Position numbers and translations under genes: made by a program. From Brienomyrus brachyistius (lineage: Eukaryota; Chordata; Actinopteri; Osteoglossiformes; Mormyridae): a DNA stretch of 64,000 nucleotides. Numbering within the stretch: position 1 is the first letter of the stretch; each line of letters opens with the position of its first letter. This document shows, in pieces, positions 45,243 through 57,789 of the stretch. The stretch is from positions 10,403,642 to 10,467,641 of the forward strand of contig NC_064548.1 in assembly GCF_023856365.1 (NCBI RefSeq), given 5' to 3'. Under the pieces are notes generated by a model. That model was not told the DNA's origin. It made no database searches and saw only the letters and a list, made by a program, of their open reading frames with translations.

Positions 45243-47346
45243 GCCTAGTATAGAGTCGGAAGCCAAACATTCCATGTCGACATGCTGATTCTTACTAGAA
45301 CCCTTCAGTTAGTCTGTTACACTGTAATGGAGAAGCTTCTGAGGGTGAGAGTGAGGGTAAAGGTGGGGGTGGCAGGGTGACAAGCGGCCACAAACCCACG
45401 TGTCTGACTCTCTGATGCTGGAAGACAGAAGGGCCATCAGCGATCATTTATCTGACACGGCTAAGAGGTTTCAGGTGTCAGCAAAGTGTAAGTAACTCAG
45501 GTCAAGTGAAGCAATGTTTTGCTTTTTTCGTACATGCAGCCGTAATTTGATACTCAGATTGCTACAATATGCCATACTTTCTAATAATACTAAGCAGTGC
45601 ATACTTAATTTCTATCTGACATTTTAATTCTAAAGTTATCATGCAAACAATGATAGCTTTATGCATTTTATTGCCACTAATTATCCAATAATTATATCAC
45701 TTAAGAAAAAGTAGTTGTTTAGGTAGAGGTCATTTCACTTTTCATTCCACATGCTAATTTAAATTTTAAAAGTTAGTCAAAGATTTTGCTTGCAATGAGA
45801 GTTGGAATGATATGAAATTCTACTAAAATGAAAACATCGTGGAGTAAATCTGAAATTCTGTGAGAGGGGGCTTGCTGGGAAAATGACAGCATGCTGTGCG
45901 CATTAAAATATAATTTCCTCGTTACTATTTGTAACTGTCCCGTTATAATCGCTCACACATTAACACAATAACCACTCTCCATTTCAATCTTTCAGCCTTT
46001 CAGTATTGTGGACAATTGTCAAGTGCCTACTGTCAGCTATTAAGGAGAGAACAGTTTAAAAATGAAGCTTAATAATTTAGAATATGGAAGATTGAAGATG
46101 GAAACGAAATATGAAATCACAACTGATTTTAAGAAGCAAAAGATATTAATTAGTAATGGCTGCTTGAGCTTAAATCTGACCAGCAGCAGTATGTCTTTGG
46201 TACATTTGGGTGAATCTGCATCAATCCCACATTTAAAAAAGTGGAGGCAAAGTAAGGGTTTTGGCCAGTACATTGGATTCCTCAGACGTTAAATCAAACT
46301 TGCACTTCCATTTGTCCAGAAAACCCAATTTACTGATCCCTGCTTTCCAAAAATCTCAAGACCAGCAAAAAAAAATCAGTGGAATTTTAACCCAGTGATT
46401 CCCACATCAACAGTTTCTACTCTGACCATTCAAGACAAATTTCTTTAGGTCTGATATTTTAACATAATGCCGTCAAATACAACCTAAAACACAGTAATTA
46501 GCTTGCAAAACTTGGGAGTAACATTCAGCTTGGACAATTCTTCTCATTAGTTCTGTGAGTTTTATCTGCTCTTTCTCTTTTTTTACATTCTTGTCTGATT
46601 AACTCTCCTCTTTATCCTCGTTTCTGTCAATAAAATATCTGCCTCAGTTCTGTTAAAGTCTTAAAAATACAGAGTCCTCAAAGAATACTTTGCTGGAAAT
46701 AGCCAAATATTACAAGTATAACCACCGTCTATCCATTTTTGTTGTGCTTAAATTATCCTTGATGCTTTCAGTGAGCGTCAGTGCAGGAAAACTATGTAGT
46801 TAAGGAGCCATCAGGCTCACTGTGTTTATTCAATGTTCAAGCTCCAGGTTTCATGGAAACATCAGTGTGGCCTTGTTTGAGTTGGAGAGCTGGGCTCAGA
46901 GGAAGTGTTATTTCAAACGGAAAGGATGTGCAATTGAAGTTTTGTAAATCTGGAGCCCTGAGCTTTTGAAAAGCTTGCTTGGAGCTGCCATACTCTTGAG
47001 AGTGAGTGATATCTTTTCCACCGCAAACTTTTGAAGGCAGGCTGTGAAGAGAAGAACTCGTGAGACGGTTTCAAAAGCAATCGGCCCGTCCTTGTCACGG
47101 TGAGGGTGGAATTCGCCTTACAACAAAAGATCAACATCGATATAATTAGATTTCCTGCCGTACCTAAAAAACGTCCAAAGGAACCTGTTCTTTTTTCCTC
47201 TCGGTGAACCCTTAAATGTCGAAAACATTTGAATTTGATCATTCAATTTATTCATGAGACATGAGATGGGAAACATGAAAAGAACTTTCCAGTAACACCC
47301 ATTTGTGAGAGACAGGAAGACGTAGTGCAGTCTAAACATGCTAAAT
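45243..47346. other. unique sequence, partly enhancer-like, no gene seen
   Basis: 46780-47130 is repeat-free with balanced composition. Frames on both strands at 46040-46292 (antisense to each other) and 46913-47339 lack domains. Confidence 0.45.
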
Positions 47347-47496
47347 ATGGTACGGTACCATTTGGAGTAAGGTGGTATGGTATGGCATAGTATGGTATTG
47401 GTATTCTCAATATGGTATACTCTTTGGTATGGTATAGTACGGTAATAGCATACTCTATATTGTATACTCTTTACTATAGTAAGGTTATAGTATACT
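47347..47496. repeat. degenerate GGTAT-rich tandem region
   Basis: Repeated TATGGTATGG/GGTAT/ATAGTA phrases. The second half contains an imperfect pair with a period of roughly 50 bases (TATGGTATACTCTTTGGTAT at about 47411 versus TATTGTATACTCTTTACTAT at about 47458). Confidence 0.8.
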
Positions 47497-47739
47497 GTTT
47501 CAATTTGTTATGCTCCTGTGTCTAGGCCTCATTGCCCTTGTGAGGCACTTGAAGATTTCATGTTCCAACTCAATGTTCCCACATTTAAGTAAATGCAGAA
47601 AAGTTTGATAAATGTTAATAGTTGTTTCTGTTGTGGTGATTGCATAAGAACAACAGTCATATTTCTCCCTGCTTTACTGGGACTCATCCATTATTATTTA
47701 TCTACTTTCTGGATCGGAATGGAGAAATAGCTGCAACAA
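47497..47739. other. unique sequence
   Basis: No gene or repeat recognised. Confidence 0.4.
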
Positions 47740-48010
47740 ATTAGGAACAAGGCAGTGGGAACAATAATTTATAATTAGCCAATAATCAGCTTGTCAATTG
47801 GTGTGCAATTTATGAAGTGTCTAGTATGGCATCGTGGAGAAGTACATCTATAAGGAGAACTTGTAAACAAATTACAGACAGATTTAAACTCAGTGAAATT
47901 AAAACCAGGTCACTGAAGCACTACAAATAAAATAATCACGCCATTATCTAATTAGTTACAGCTCAGCGGCAGCTTCCATAGAACATACAGAGAATAGAAA
48001 TACAAGTGAG
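47740..48010. promoter_or_regulatory. enhancer-like unique block (candidate conserved non-coding element)
   Basis: Contains ACAATAATTTATAATTAGCC at 47761-47780, GTCAATTGGTGTGCAATTTA at about 47793-47812 and CCATTATCTAATTAGTTACA at about 47941-47960, a dense set of AT-core homeodomain-type sites in repeat-free sequence with stops in all frames. Texture only. Confidence 0.3.
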
Positions 48011-48529
48011 GACTCAAAAGCAAAGAAATTTAAGTTTGTACTACAGTATTCAACTTTAACAAGACTGTGCATACGTGTTTGCCGATAATGTTCTTCTTAA
48101 TTGAAGATGGGTTCATTAAAAAATGTCATATGGATTCATACATGGATAGACATTCACAGCATCCTTTAGCATGTATGGCAGAGACAGGAAACATGCAGCG
48201 ATAACATAACATACTCGAATTTCGTTTCAAATAAGAAACATTCTCTCCTTGGCTGTTGAACAGGCTATAAACAATTGGCTGTTTAAATCCGCATCAGCTG
48301 AGGTGTGTTTATTACCGACATGATGTTACGGCATGGGAATGGCCATCGCTGGCCCGGTGTGCCCACTGCTCCGGGAAGACATCCCGGCACATTTCTCTGA
48401 GTCAGGCAATATAAGATGCAGGGTTACGAGGCCAGGTGTTACCCATTACCCTCCATCTGCAGGCCATAACACCGTAGCCGGGCCCAGCAGGGGAGGGTAG
48501 CATGGCCCCAGCATAAAGAACTTAAATTA
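48011..48529. other. unique sequence, GC-rich from about 48340
   Basis: No gene or repeat recognised. Confidence 0.5.
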
Positions 48530-48700
48530 GCTTTACGAGGTCTCTCAGATGTCCCTGACACCGATTAACCGACCACAAGTTCTCCCCTTTCGAGTCCCTC
48601 TCTTCATTAATAAGATATTTTTACCTTGCCTTGGGAACTTGTAAGGATTGTGAGCTATTTCAAGCTAATAAATACCAAACAAATTTGTTTATAACAAATA
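48530..48700. promoter_or_regulatory. enhancer-like unique block (candidate conserved non-coding element)
   Basis: AGCTTTACGAGGTCTCTCAG, GACACCGATTAACCGACCAC, TCTTCATTAATAAGATATTT and ATTTCAAGCTAATAAATACC follow one another with no repeat signature. Texture only. Confidence 0.3.
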
Positions 48701-50670
48701 GTTAGTAAATGTGTATTATTGATTAATAATAAAGCATAAAAGTAGTACCAAAACTAAATTGAACTGGAATTGTTCGACTTTATTGATAATGCAACAACTA
48801 TTAGATTAAAATATAATGGTATTTAATTACATGTACTATACTATATACGCATGATTAATTACAGTAAAATATATATATATAAATAAAAATATAAAATAAT
48901 ATAATATGTAAGTTCATGCTGTAGTATTTAGGGATTCCCTAATTTATTTTTCACAAATAAAATGCATGAATGGATTTGGGAATGTTCTCAAGTCAGAGGA
49001 AATGAGGAACATGGAGTATATTTAAACATTTATTTATCAGCATGAAACATACTACCACGTTTGAAAGAATGACTGTTTCTGGGAAAATAATATAATTACG
49101 TCTTTATTCATTTTTATTTCCTAAAACACAGCTTCCATCATGTTAATGCACTAGGTATATATCAATCTGCAAATCTCTCCCGATATTTCCCTCAAAGGTT
49201 TTGTGTTTACAAGATCGAGCCGGTTCAGGCTGGTTCAGCCCATGATTTCTTACATGAAAGTTACCTTTATTCATTATGACACAAAGTTTAAGGTTGAGTT
49301 CTGTGGTGGATTGCAAAACAAATCCAGTGGTACGAAACTATTTCTGGCAAGTCTGCATACTAAATATAGCAATCTGCTGGAGTCCCGCCTCAGAATACAT
49401 TGCTTTACAGTTAGTATGTTTTGACAAACAAAATCCATGTAGAACATGTCGATTTCATTTTTTGCCAATCCATTCTTTGTTATCTTTGTTCCCATCGCGT
49501 GGATGACACTCACAAACAAAAGCCATGTATTTGTTTTGGCCAGTTCCTCTAAGCTGCAGACGAAAGCCTAAAGAGTTAGGAAGTAAACAGTGAACCCTGT
49601 CACTGAGTTCACCTGAACACCAAGACATTGACCTCAGTCTGTTCTAATAAATAATGCTATGTATCCTAAACAAACATGCAAATTGGGATGCAATGCATGC
49701 TTCCCCCATAATCAGTTGACACATTGCATTAAAACTATCCTGAATAATATCACATATGACTCTATATATGCAATATGATGTCCCATAGCATTTTGAACAA
49801 TTTCATTGTGTGAGAATATATAATCTATGAGTTTGTAGCAAGGGGAAATATCTAGGGTTACAATCAATCCCAGATGACAAAAATTCTAGATAACAAACTT
49901 ATGCAGGCATAAGCAGTCAGTGAATTGCATTTCAGTACTGAGAGATTTAATAACTGCTGTACCAACCACAGTTTATCCTTGCCAACATAACCACTAACTG
50001 GTACCTCAGAAGTCACTTAATACGCAATTAATTCTATAAATGTTTTATCCACACAATAAGGAATAGACTCATAAAATGCATACTTTTTCATAACCTAAAG
50101 TAACTGCATGTGATTTAAAAGCCTTGAATGTACTTGTATCCCCTAACCTTGACCTCATATTGTTGTTATATCCTTTTTTCCATCATAACCTACCCTTTCA
50201 CTCCCCTCAGTGAGCACTGAGCTATCGACACACAATAAGTGGCAGTTGCATGAAAAGCTAAAAACGGCCTTCAGTTAAAAAATTAATGCTTGGCATGTAT
50301 ACTGTACAGCGTTTGTATAACGCTGGCTAGATCTGTACCCCCAAACTCCTTTTAAAATGCCCCGAAAAAAGCTTTTCATGTGTGCCACACCTTGTTAAAT
50401 TCACCCAGACCTTTTAATAGCTAACGTTGACTTAAAGTTGACTTAAAGCATTACTTAACATTTAATTTGGATGGGGCCCTTGTTTTTGAGCATTGCCCCA
50501 TGCCGGGACTGGTGCCAGGCCGGGGTGTGACAGGGCGAGGGGCCTGTGGCGCAAACATGCACAGCCTGTCCCGGCGATTACACAGAGGGCCCTCGTGCGG
50601 CTGATTTGCTCGGGAATAATAACACAGTAGCATCCTGCTGAAACGCTAGCGGTCACATTAAATGCAGCGC
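48701..50670. other. AT-rich unique sequence, no gene seen
   Basis: 48868-48910 is a TA/AT-rich run. Frames at 49203-49519 on opposite strands are antisense shadows without domains. A short GC-rich patch lies at 50470-50600. Confidence 0.5.
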
Positions 50671-50702
50671 TCTATATATATATTTATATATATATATATA
50701 TA
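50671..50702. repeat. (TA)n microsatellite
   Basis: TA units with one TTTA interruption. Confidence 0.9.
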
Positions 50703-52239
50703 AGGAGGCAAAAAAAAACATTAAGGGTAACACGCCTACATCTGTTTGCCGCTTTATTGGTTTCAATAACAGTTATAAGTGTTGTCTCTGCTCCAATTTG
50801 TACTCGAGCTGAGTTGAGTATGTGGCGTGACTATTAAGCAATCCTCTGATGGCACATGAAATGCTGACAGGGATTCTGTCCAGATTTTGAGTGTCACATG
50901 TCTTAATATGTCTTGTCTTTTATATGTCTTACATGTGTATTTTTTTTATTTATTTCCGTGTGCTATGATTAAGAGAAATGTAATTTTATCTCACTGTGCG
51001 TCCCACGCCCCAGAGAGCAAATAAAACACTTGGATGTGACTTTGGGAAATAACGGATGGGAGGACAAGTGTAAATTTAGCATTTTCAATCAGGATGGGGT
51101 GTCCCCAACCTAATTTATAATAAGGGAATCTACAAAGAAAAATAACTATATTTGAAACAAGTCAATATCAACAGAGGGCAATGGTGAATTAACCTGATTT
51201 CTAATAATTGTTATGCAGGCTACTCATTGGTTCCAAGGTCACTCACGGTCGACGGATTGGCAGAACTAGGATGATTTTACAGTTTTTTTTCTGTATGTGT
51301 GTGAAGTTGCCTGGCCTCAATAGGAATAGTATAGTAAAGTGAATGATCTGCTTTCCGCACAATATTATTCCTCTATAGTTATATCGCTGCATAATATTTT
51401 TATTTACTCAGAACCAGTCATTTTAGAATTATGTATGACATGCCAATTGTCTGCTTCAGTTAGGAAGCTAAAAAGTAAATAATTTCAGGATATTCTGAAT
51501 GATTGTAAGTCTATTTTTGACCGAATTAGCTGAGGTCCTGATTGGGCCCAGATGAAGCCTTCTGATTTTAACTCTAATGCAGGCTTTAAATCACTGCACT
51601 CTTGGAGCCAACATGACCCACAGTCTATAAATGGAACTTAATTATTATCATTAAACATATTAAAACTAACTCTGACAGAATGTAGGATTGAACTGCCAGC
51701 ATTCACATGCTAGTTTTATCAAATACATAGTCATTTTTGGAAGTCTTTACATATCAAGACTGTTTGCTTAAGAAAAAATTGTGTATTTTAATCATTTTAA
51801 ATTGTGCCATTGATTAAACCATAAACAATGATAAATAACGTATTTCAATATCAAAATAAGTTATAATATACATTTTCCACCCTTTTGATTTCAGAGATAT
51901 ATTCATTGTTTTTACAGTAGATCTTATCAATAGAGGACAAACCCAAAACTTTGTTCTGAAAGACTTAAATAGCATCAGAACTTCTTAAAGTTATTTCCGC
52001 AGTCACCTCAGATCCTGCTAATGCAATCTGTTTAGCCCAGAAGAAAATTATGCTTTAGGCAGGATGTATTATGGGTAAAGGTGAACATTACTGGTATATT
52101 CATTTGCCAAAAATGTGATTTTGCTTTCTTATCCATACAAATTAATTGTTATAAAACATAATGATTCTTTTTTGCCTTAATCAGTAATTTAAATGGTATA
52201 TCAACAAAATTCACATTCAAGTTTGGTGATTTAAGTGGA
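50703..52239. other. AT-rich unique sequence, no gene seen
   Basis: No reading frame of 60 codons or more and no recognised repeat. Confidence 0.6.
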
Positions 52240-52335
52240 GGGGGTGGCATGGTGGTGCAGTGGTTGGCACTGTTGCCTCACACCTCTGGGACCCAGGTTC
52301 AAGTCTCCACTTGGGTCACATGTGTGCAGAGTTTA
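52240..52335 (+). mobile_element. 5' fragment of the GGAT-tailed tRNA-derived SINE
   Basis: GGTGGCATGGTGGTGCAGTG then GTTGGCACTGTTGCCTCACA (A-box region) and CAGGTTCAAGTCTCCAC (B-box) followed by GGGTCACATGTGTGCAGAGT match the first 95 bases of the copy at 60495. The body is missing, and a minus-strand tail of the same family follows at 52391. Confidence 0.85.
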
Positions 52336-52390
52336 AGTTCAGTAAACAAATGTTAGTGAATATGCTTTAAGTGTGTTTGCTAGTAAAACA

Positions 52391-52495
52391 CCCATCCATC
52401 CTTCCACACATCTTATTACTGCTTATCCTGTTCAAGGCTTCCAGGATGGAGGTCGAGGGGGGGCACCCTGGATCTGGGCCATTGCAGGGCATTGT
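52391..52495 (-). repeat. minus-strand tail of the GGAT-tailed family
   Basis: CCATCCATCCTTCCACACAT then TACTGCTTATCCTGTTCAAGG and GGGGCACCCTGGATCTGGGC is the reverse complement of the family 3' end. Head fragment and tail lie in opposite orientation 55 bases apart, so two insertions or an inversion are implied. Confidence 0.65.
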
Positions 52496-53460
52496 ATTTA
52501 GGTTGTTAATGACTGTTGCTGTCAAACAATAAGTCCGACATAGCAGGTCCTTTTATCAAGTTTAGCTGTAGATAAATTAAGCAGAGTTTGTAGGGGGACA
52601 AGAACAAGTCTAAGATCTTTTTATAATTAGGAATATGAGATGGGAAAATGAAATACAAGATTAAAAATACGACATTACCTGCAAAGAACCTACTTCTCTA
52701 TTTATATGGCACTTGATATTGTATAATAGCTCTCTGTAGGGCATTGACTTGGACTCAATTAGAAGTGTCAAAATAACAAAGCAGGAAATGCATACAGATA
52801 AACTTGAGACAAAACATTTAGTAATCTGCAACCATTTAAGTCACATGGTTCAAAGTTAACTCTGGAAAAAGTTATTTCTGGAAAGAAAATGGGAACACAG
52901 TTGCCGTGCTAAAACCGCCCCCCCCCCACCCCCCAAAGAGGACAACAGCCAGTAGATGTCTAGCCAAATGAAGATGTCTTAAATCAATTAGAGGATGCTC
53001 ATGGTGCATTATGCAGAACTGTAAATACTCTGCATTCAGTATCCATGAATGTTAGCCTGCTGCGAACCAGTGCTGATCTGTGGTACTGCCGACATGGCGA
53101 GATCACACAGAATTCTGAATTATTCATTTTGCAATAACAATTGATAAGAAGACATTTATCTCTTTAACCTTTCTGAATAGTTATACCCTCCCAAGTCAAT
53201 AAGCCAAATATATACGCACACACATAATTAGCAACAATCATTGATCAAATGTTCTAGTACCTGGTTCTTTTATTAAATAGCCGTGGATACATTTCTGCAA
53301 TAAATTGTACAGCGGTAGAAGAGCATGCCATTCACTTTGGATATGAGTTTTAGCAGCGCAACTTGCTATGACACTTTGAAACACCATCACTTACTAAATA
53401 CAGCTTGAATTTTTTTACTGTAAATGAGGACAAGATCAATTTGATCCAAATTGTAACATA
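52496..53460. other. unique sequence, no gene seen
   Basis: A poly-C stretch lies at 52917-52934. Nothing else recognised. Confidence 0.6.
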
Positions 53461-54263
53461 CAGACGTGGACAAATTTGTTGGTACCCTTCCACAAAAAAC
53501 ACAACTATTTCTGAAATAACTTAAAACTGACAAAAGTTTAATGGCGTCCCTTATTGTCCCTTATTCCATATTTAACACAAATCAGACTTTGCTTTTGATT
53601 ATTTATTCAGTTGAATATTTTAAACAATGAAACAATGAAAATGGCACGGACAAAATAAGATGGTACCCTTAATTATATATTTTGTGGCGCCACCTTTTGC
53701 AGCAATCGCTGCCAACAAATAGTCTCTGTACTTCACAATGAGACGTCTGCATTTGCCAGCAGGTAGTTCGGCCCACTGTTCCTGAGCAAACTGCTTAAGC
53801 TGTCTCAGGTTTGAAGGGTGGCGTCTCGACACTGGTATTTTCAGATCTCTTTCCATAGATATTCAATAGGATTAAGATCTGGGCTCATGGAGGGCCATTT
53901 AAAAATAGTCCAATGGTTTACACAGTGATACCAAGCAACACAGTAGCATGTTCTTTCCCTTTTAAATAGGCTGAATGGCTGAGGAAACGCCTGAAGGCAC
54001 CTGTGATATTAAGGTTAAGGTTAAACACTTAATTTGAAACATGACTATAATGTAAAGGATACCAACAAATCTGTACATGCTATTTTAGCATATCTTGGTA
54101 AAATAAACAACAAATCATTTCTTATCACAATTTTATCGGTTTCCTCTATCACATACTAAAGGCATGCAGGTATATATTAGACAATTGCTTTTAACTGAAT
54201 CATTTTTCAGGAGAAGTGAAGGATTGTTTCAATGAGCTGTAAGGGTACCAACAAATTTGTCTG
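53461..54263 (-). mobile_element. Tc1-like transposon, internally deleted, 803 bp (family A)
   Basis: The left end reads CAGACGTGGACAAATTTGTT then GGTACCCTT. The right end is its inverted copy, AAGGGTACCAACAAATTTGT then CTG, with about six bases lost next to the tip. TA flanks both ends (53459-53460 and 54264-54265). The transposase lies on the minus strand, with only the C-terminal part left. About half of the usual length for an autonomous Tc1 element (about 1.6 kb) is gone. Confidence 0.9.
53620..53901 (-). pseudogene. Tc1-like transposase, C-terminal remnant
   Basis: The minus strand first reads KWPSMSPDLNPIEYLW (about 53854-53901), the motif holding the third acidic residue (E of NPIE) of the DDE catalytic triad. 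A one-base frame change next to the TGG codon near 53855 then leads into RDLKIPVSRRHPSNLRQLKQ, and the protein runs to AAIAAKGGATKY, the typical C-terminal end of Tc1 transposases, continuing to a stop at 53620. The N-terminal DNA-binding domain and the first two catalytic aspartates are missing. An active enzyme would cut and paste the element at TA sites. This copy cannot. Confidence 0.9.
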
Positions 54264-54265
54264 TA

Positions 54266-54783
54266 CAGCCGTGGAAAAAATTAAAGACCACAGTTCAGTT
54301 TTTTATTTCACTCATTTCTCAATTTATGGGTGTGCATCTGAGAATTATATGTATTTTCTTCGCAAATTGCAGCCTGGTTCTTCTCTGCTTCTCATTAATG
54401 CAGGGCTTTTTCCTTGTTTTATGGGACTGCAGCCTTGTCTATAGGGGCCTGATGCGAACTGTCCTAGCTGTGCCCTTAATGTTTCCCATTCCTTTTGAAG
54501 GTCACTTGATGCCATCCTGTGATTCATTAGAACCTGTTGGATAAGTTGACAGTCATCTCTGGCATTAGAATGTCGTTGCAGCCCCTTACCTGGCTGGTTT
54601 CTGGGCGTTTCCAGTGTCCCCTGCTTCACCTTGTTCTTGTGTACTGCTGTCTTAGAAAGTCTGAGCCTGGAAGCAGCCTGCCTCGCAGTGTAGTCTTCTG
54701 CCTGCAGAACCATGATTAAACGAGGATTTAAAAATACAGATTTGCTAAAAAATATAAAGTGGTCTCTCGATTTTTTCCACAGC
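54266..54783 (-). mobile_element. second Tc1-like transposon, internally deleted, 518 bp (family B)
   Basis: The left end reads CAGCCGTGGAAAAAATTAAA then GACCAC. The right end is its inverted copy, GTGGTCTCTCGATTTTTTCC then ACAGC. TA flanks both ends (54264-54265 and 54784-54785). The ends and transposase differ from family A, so these are two separate families. The left TA is the same dinucleotide that closes the neighbouring element. Confidence 0.9.
54345..54713 (-). pseudogene. Tc1-like transposase, N-terminal DNA-binding remnant
   Basis: The minus-strand frame opens MVLQAEDYTARQAASRLRLS and continues with KTAVHK, the first helix-turn-helix. It then has GTLETPRNQPGKG (the linker with its basic hook) and NARDDCQLIQQVLMNHRMAS then SDLQKEWE (second helix-turn-helix). 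Further on the original reading continues in another frame as KTRKKPCINEKQRRTRLQFA (about 54357-54416), so a frameshift lies between. The whole DDE catalytic domain is deleted. The full-length protein would be about 340 residues. Dead copy. Confidence 0.85.
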
Positions 54784-54785
54784 TA

Positions 54786-57727
54786 TATATCATTCAGACA
54801 TGAATCTTTTTAGGGATGTCGATACACAGTGGCTGATTCGCGAGACTCCATGAAGAGATGAATTATTCAGGCAGCAGGGATGCCCTTCCAGCCATTTTCC
54901 GGCCTGTTATGGTTTTCCAGGAAAAAGTGAGGTTCATACCGAACAGCCATTACATCGCCGAGATGGCTTCCTTAACAAGGGCTCTTAAAGCCATCCTTTA
55001 ACAGATGTGCCTGCCAATTTAAGGACATCACCATAAACTTAAAAAAGGGAATTCCAGTGATCTACCCTTTGAATCAGGCACTCTGTATTATGTATGGACT
55101 CCATAAAGTCCTAAGACAGATTCATACTGAAGGGTGTTATCAGTTAATGACTTACTGGATCTCTTTTACACATGTAAAAATATGAATTTTTAGGGAAAAT
55201 GGGATACCGTAAAGGGTGGCAAGTGAATATAGGTAGAAAGGAGCTTGTTTAAGAGCTCAGTTATATCTGAGATATTGCTAAAATGGAATCAAATGTCAAC
55301 AAGTCCAAACAATACAAATAACAGCTAACTTTTGTTCTTCAGAAACCTATCAACATGTTTCTTTTTTTTACTTGAATACAAAATCTATGGCAGGATCTGA
55401 ATTTATGGGGTTGTAACCGATATCAGGTCAACATGACATTGACCACAAATCATCATCCTTTGAAAGCAGCGTGCAATGCCTGTGTTTCTCTGAACCGTCT
55501 GCTTTTTTCCAAGTATTTTGTATTCCGTGGAGTTTTGGGAGTGATACATTTTTCCAGTCATATTTGCAAAACACCTAATATTTTGTATAGTTCTCTAAAG
55601 CCTATGCAAGGAAATTTCACAGAGCAGATATGTCATGTCATCATTACCTCTTCAGACAGCAAAAATAAGAGTCTAATAAATAGGCACAGAATTTCTGGTG
55701 CATTTCCAGAGATATATAAAAGACTTTAAAACTGGTAAGGAGTTTCAGAACCAAGAGATCATCGCCAAGAATTCAGTGTACCTCCCTTTGAAGACTTAAT
55801 TGTGCAATTTGCCAATTCCAAACACGTGGGCAAACAAGACCCCACCGTCCAGTGGACTTGCTCTCATGTCTTGGCTGCACTTCTAGCGATCTGGACAGAA
55901 GCTTCCAGAGAACTCACCATGACATGGGCTGGAACTAAGACATAAACTGTGCTTAAATGGAGCTGGCACCTAAGGCAAGAAACACCATAACAGACATGCA
56001 TATACGGCATGACTATGAATCGCCGTGGCAGACGGAAGGCATATTCTCAGCCTTGTAAACAGTGCAATGTCACAGGAAATGAATGGTGTGGTTTTGCTGT
56101 AATGGCACAATGGTCTGACGGAGTTCTGAGGCGGAAGAAATGAAACAACGTTCCTTTCTTCCTCGTTCTGGCAAAGTGTGCCCAAAGTGTGGTCTGCAAT
56201 CAGAATTCTAAATTTATCAGGATAATGGCACACCAAATCGTTTCCAGGCATTTTCAGTGTGCTTAGTGGGAGACAAGGATCAAGGGAGAATGTAATCGGA
56301 TTTCACTCCCTTTATCTCTCTGACTTGAAGGAGAAATGTGAGTCTTTCTGATGCTGTGTCCTCTTGTCATGACCTTAAGAATCTTCCCTCCATCTTGTAG
56401 GTTAAGACTACACTAGACACATTGGGTTTTTTGAGGATTTATCAGTACAGCCCGAAATAAGATGAAAAATGCTCCTCATTTTTTTTAATTTTGTTTTTCC
56501 TATGTTTATCTGTGCTGCAAATTGACTTTCTTGAAATTAAGAGGCACACGAGGCAACCGGGAGTTCATGAGGAAGTTCATAGAAAATAGCCATATGTTTA
56601 AACTGAACTGTTTTGCAGTATTTTACAAGAGAAATCCCCCCACCTTGGTTTATCACATAGGTGGGGTAAATAAACTTCTGTTATGTACATCGTCATTAGA
56701 TGGTTATGGATGTCTCATGAGACCTAGATAATGTCATGCCCACAATTTGCCCCGGAGGTGAATTGGGCATATGGAAATTCCTGAAGAGCATTTGAAATAT
56801 TTTCATGCTTGGTTAGCTCCACAAAGACATGCGTTGGGATATTTCACAGCATTCTTGGTTCCTTGCCCCATGCTTCCCTGCAGATACCCAATGAAGCCAA
56901 GGCAGCCCTGGACTCCTGACTGACAAGCCCTTGCGTTGAAAGTATGCTGAGCTTCTTGATGCACCATGAGCGGCCAGGTCTGCATGGGCCATACAGGACC
57001 ACGAGCGGAAATCTGAGCGAGGTATCCATTAAGGCCGTGGTTGAAAAAGGGCAAAGAATTTCACATCTGGGTTCACGCCTCATTGGAACTGAATGGCGAT
57101 ACACCGCACTAAATGCATCGCAAGCTAGCTGCGGTATGCTCTCCTCTTGCTCTTGGTTGCTGCTGTGTACGTCAACCTGGACCTTACGTCATCTTTTACG
57201 AAGAACCATTTGGCCAGTCATACTCAGTTTCGTGTTCAACACATTCAAATTTTACAATTTTGAGATAGACTAGTTTATTAATATTTTTTGGATGGAAATT
57301 TCACGTATGAATGCTTTCCACATTCCAGGGTAATAAATGTGTATAAATTTTAAGTGCTTAACTAAATAAAAAGAAGCAGCATGAAATTACGTGGTCGCAG
57401 AGCTAGCTCTTTAGACATAAGATGTGAACTTGGATCCTTCTTCACTTTCCAGCAATGATATAACGTGTAATCATGCCATGTATTGTCTTTAGCCTTACAA
57501 GCCTCGTAGACGTTGATACGGGAAGAGTTCAAATTATTATTTTTCTTCGTAAATCCCATCGGGGGCTCCAGCTCACGTATGTATTTTGGCCAGAGAGGAC
57601 GCAGATAAATAAACCATATGATGACGTGGATTCGAGTTTCGTGCCTTTTCTGTCGTTCTAGCTGCCAGTAGAGAGCATAAAAATCAGGTTTAATAAAACC
57701 ACTGACCTCAATCTGCTATCTGGGTTT

Positions 57728-57730
<3 letters not shown>
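54786..57730. other. unique sequence, no gene seen; partly enhancer-like
   Basis: 55740-56250 and 56740-57110 are repeat-free with balanced composition and may hold regulatory elements. Frames at 55433-57273 (up to 109 codons) occur on both strands without domains. Confidence 0.45.

Positions 57731-57787
<57 letters not shown>
57731..57787. repeat. (CT)n microsatellite, about 28 units
   Basis: Uninterrupted TC/CT dinucleotides for 57 bases: the longest perfect simple repeat in the window. Confidence 0.97.
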
Positions 57788-57789
<2 letters not shown>

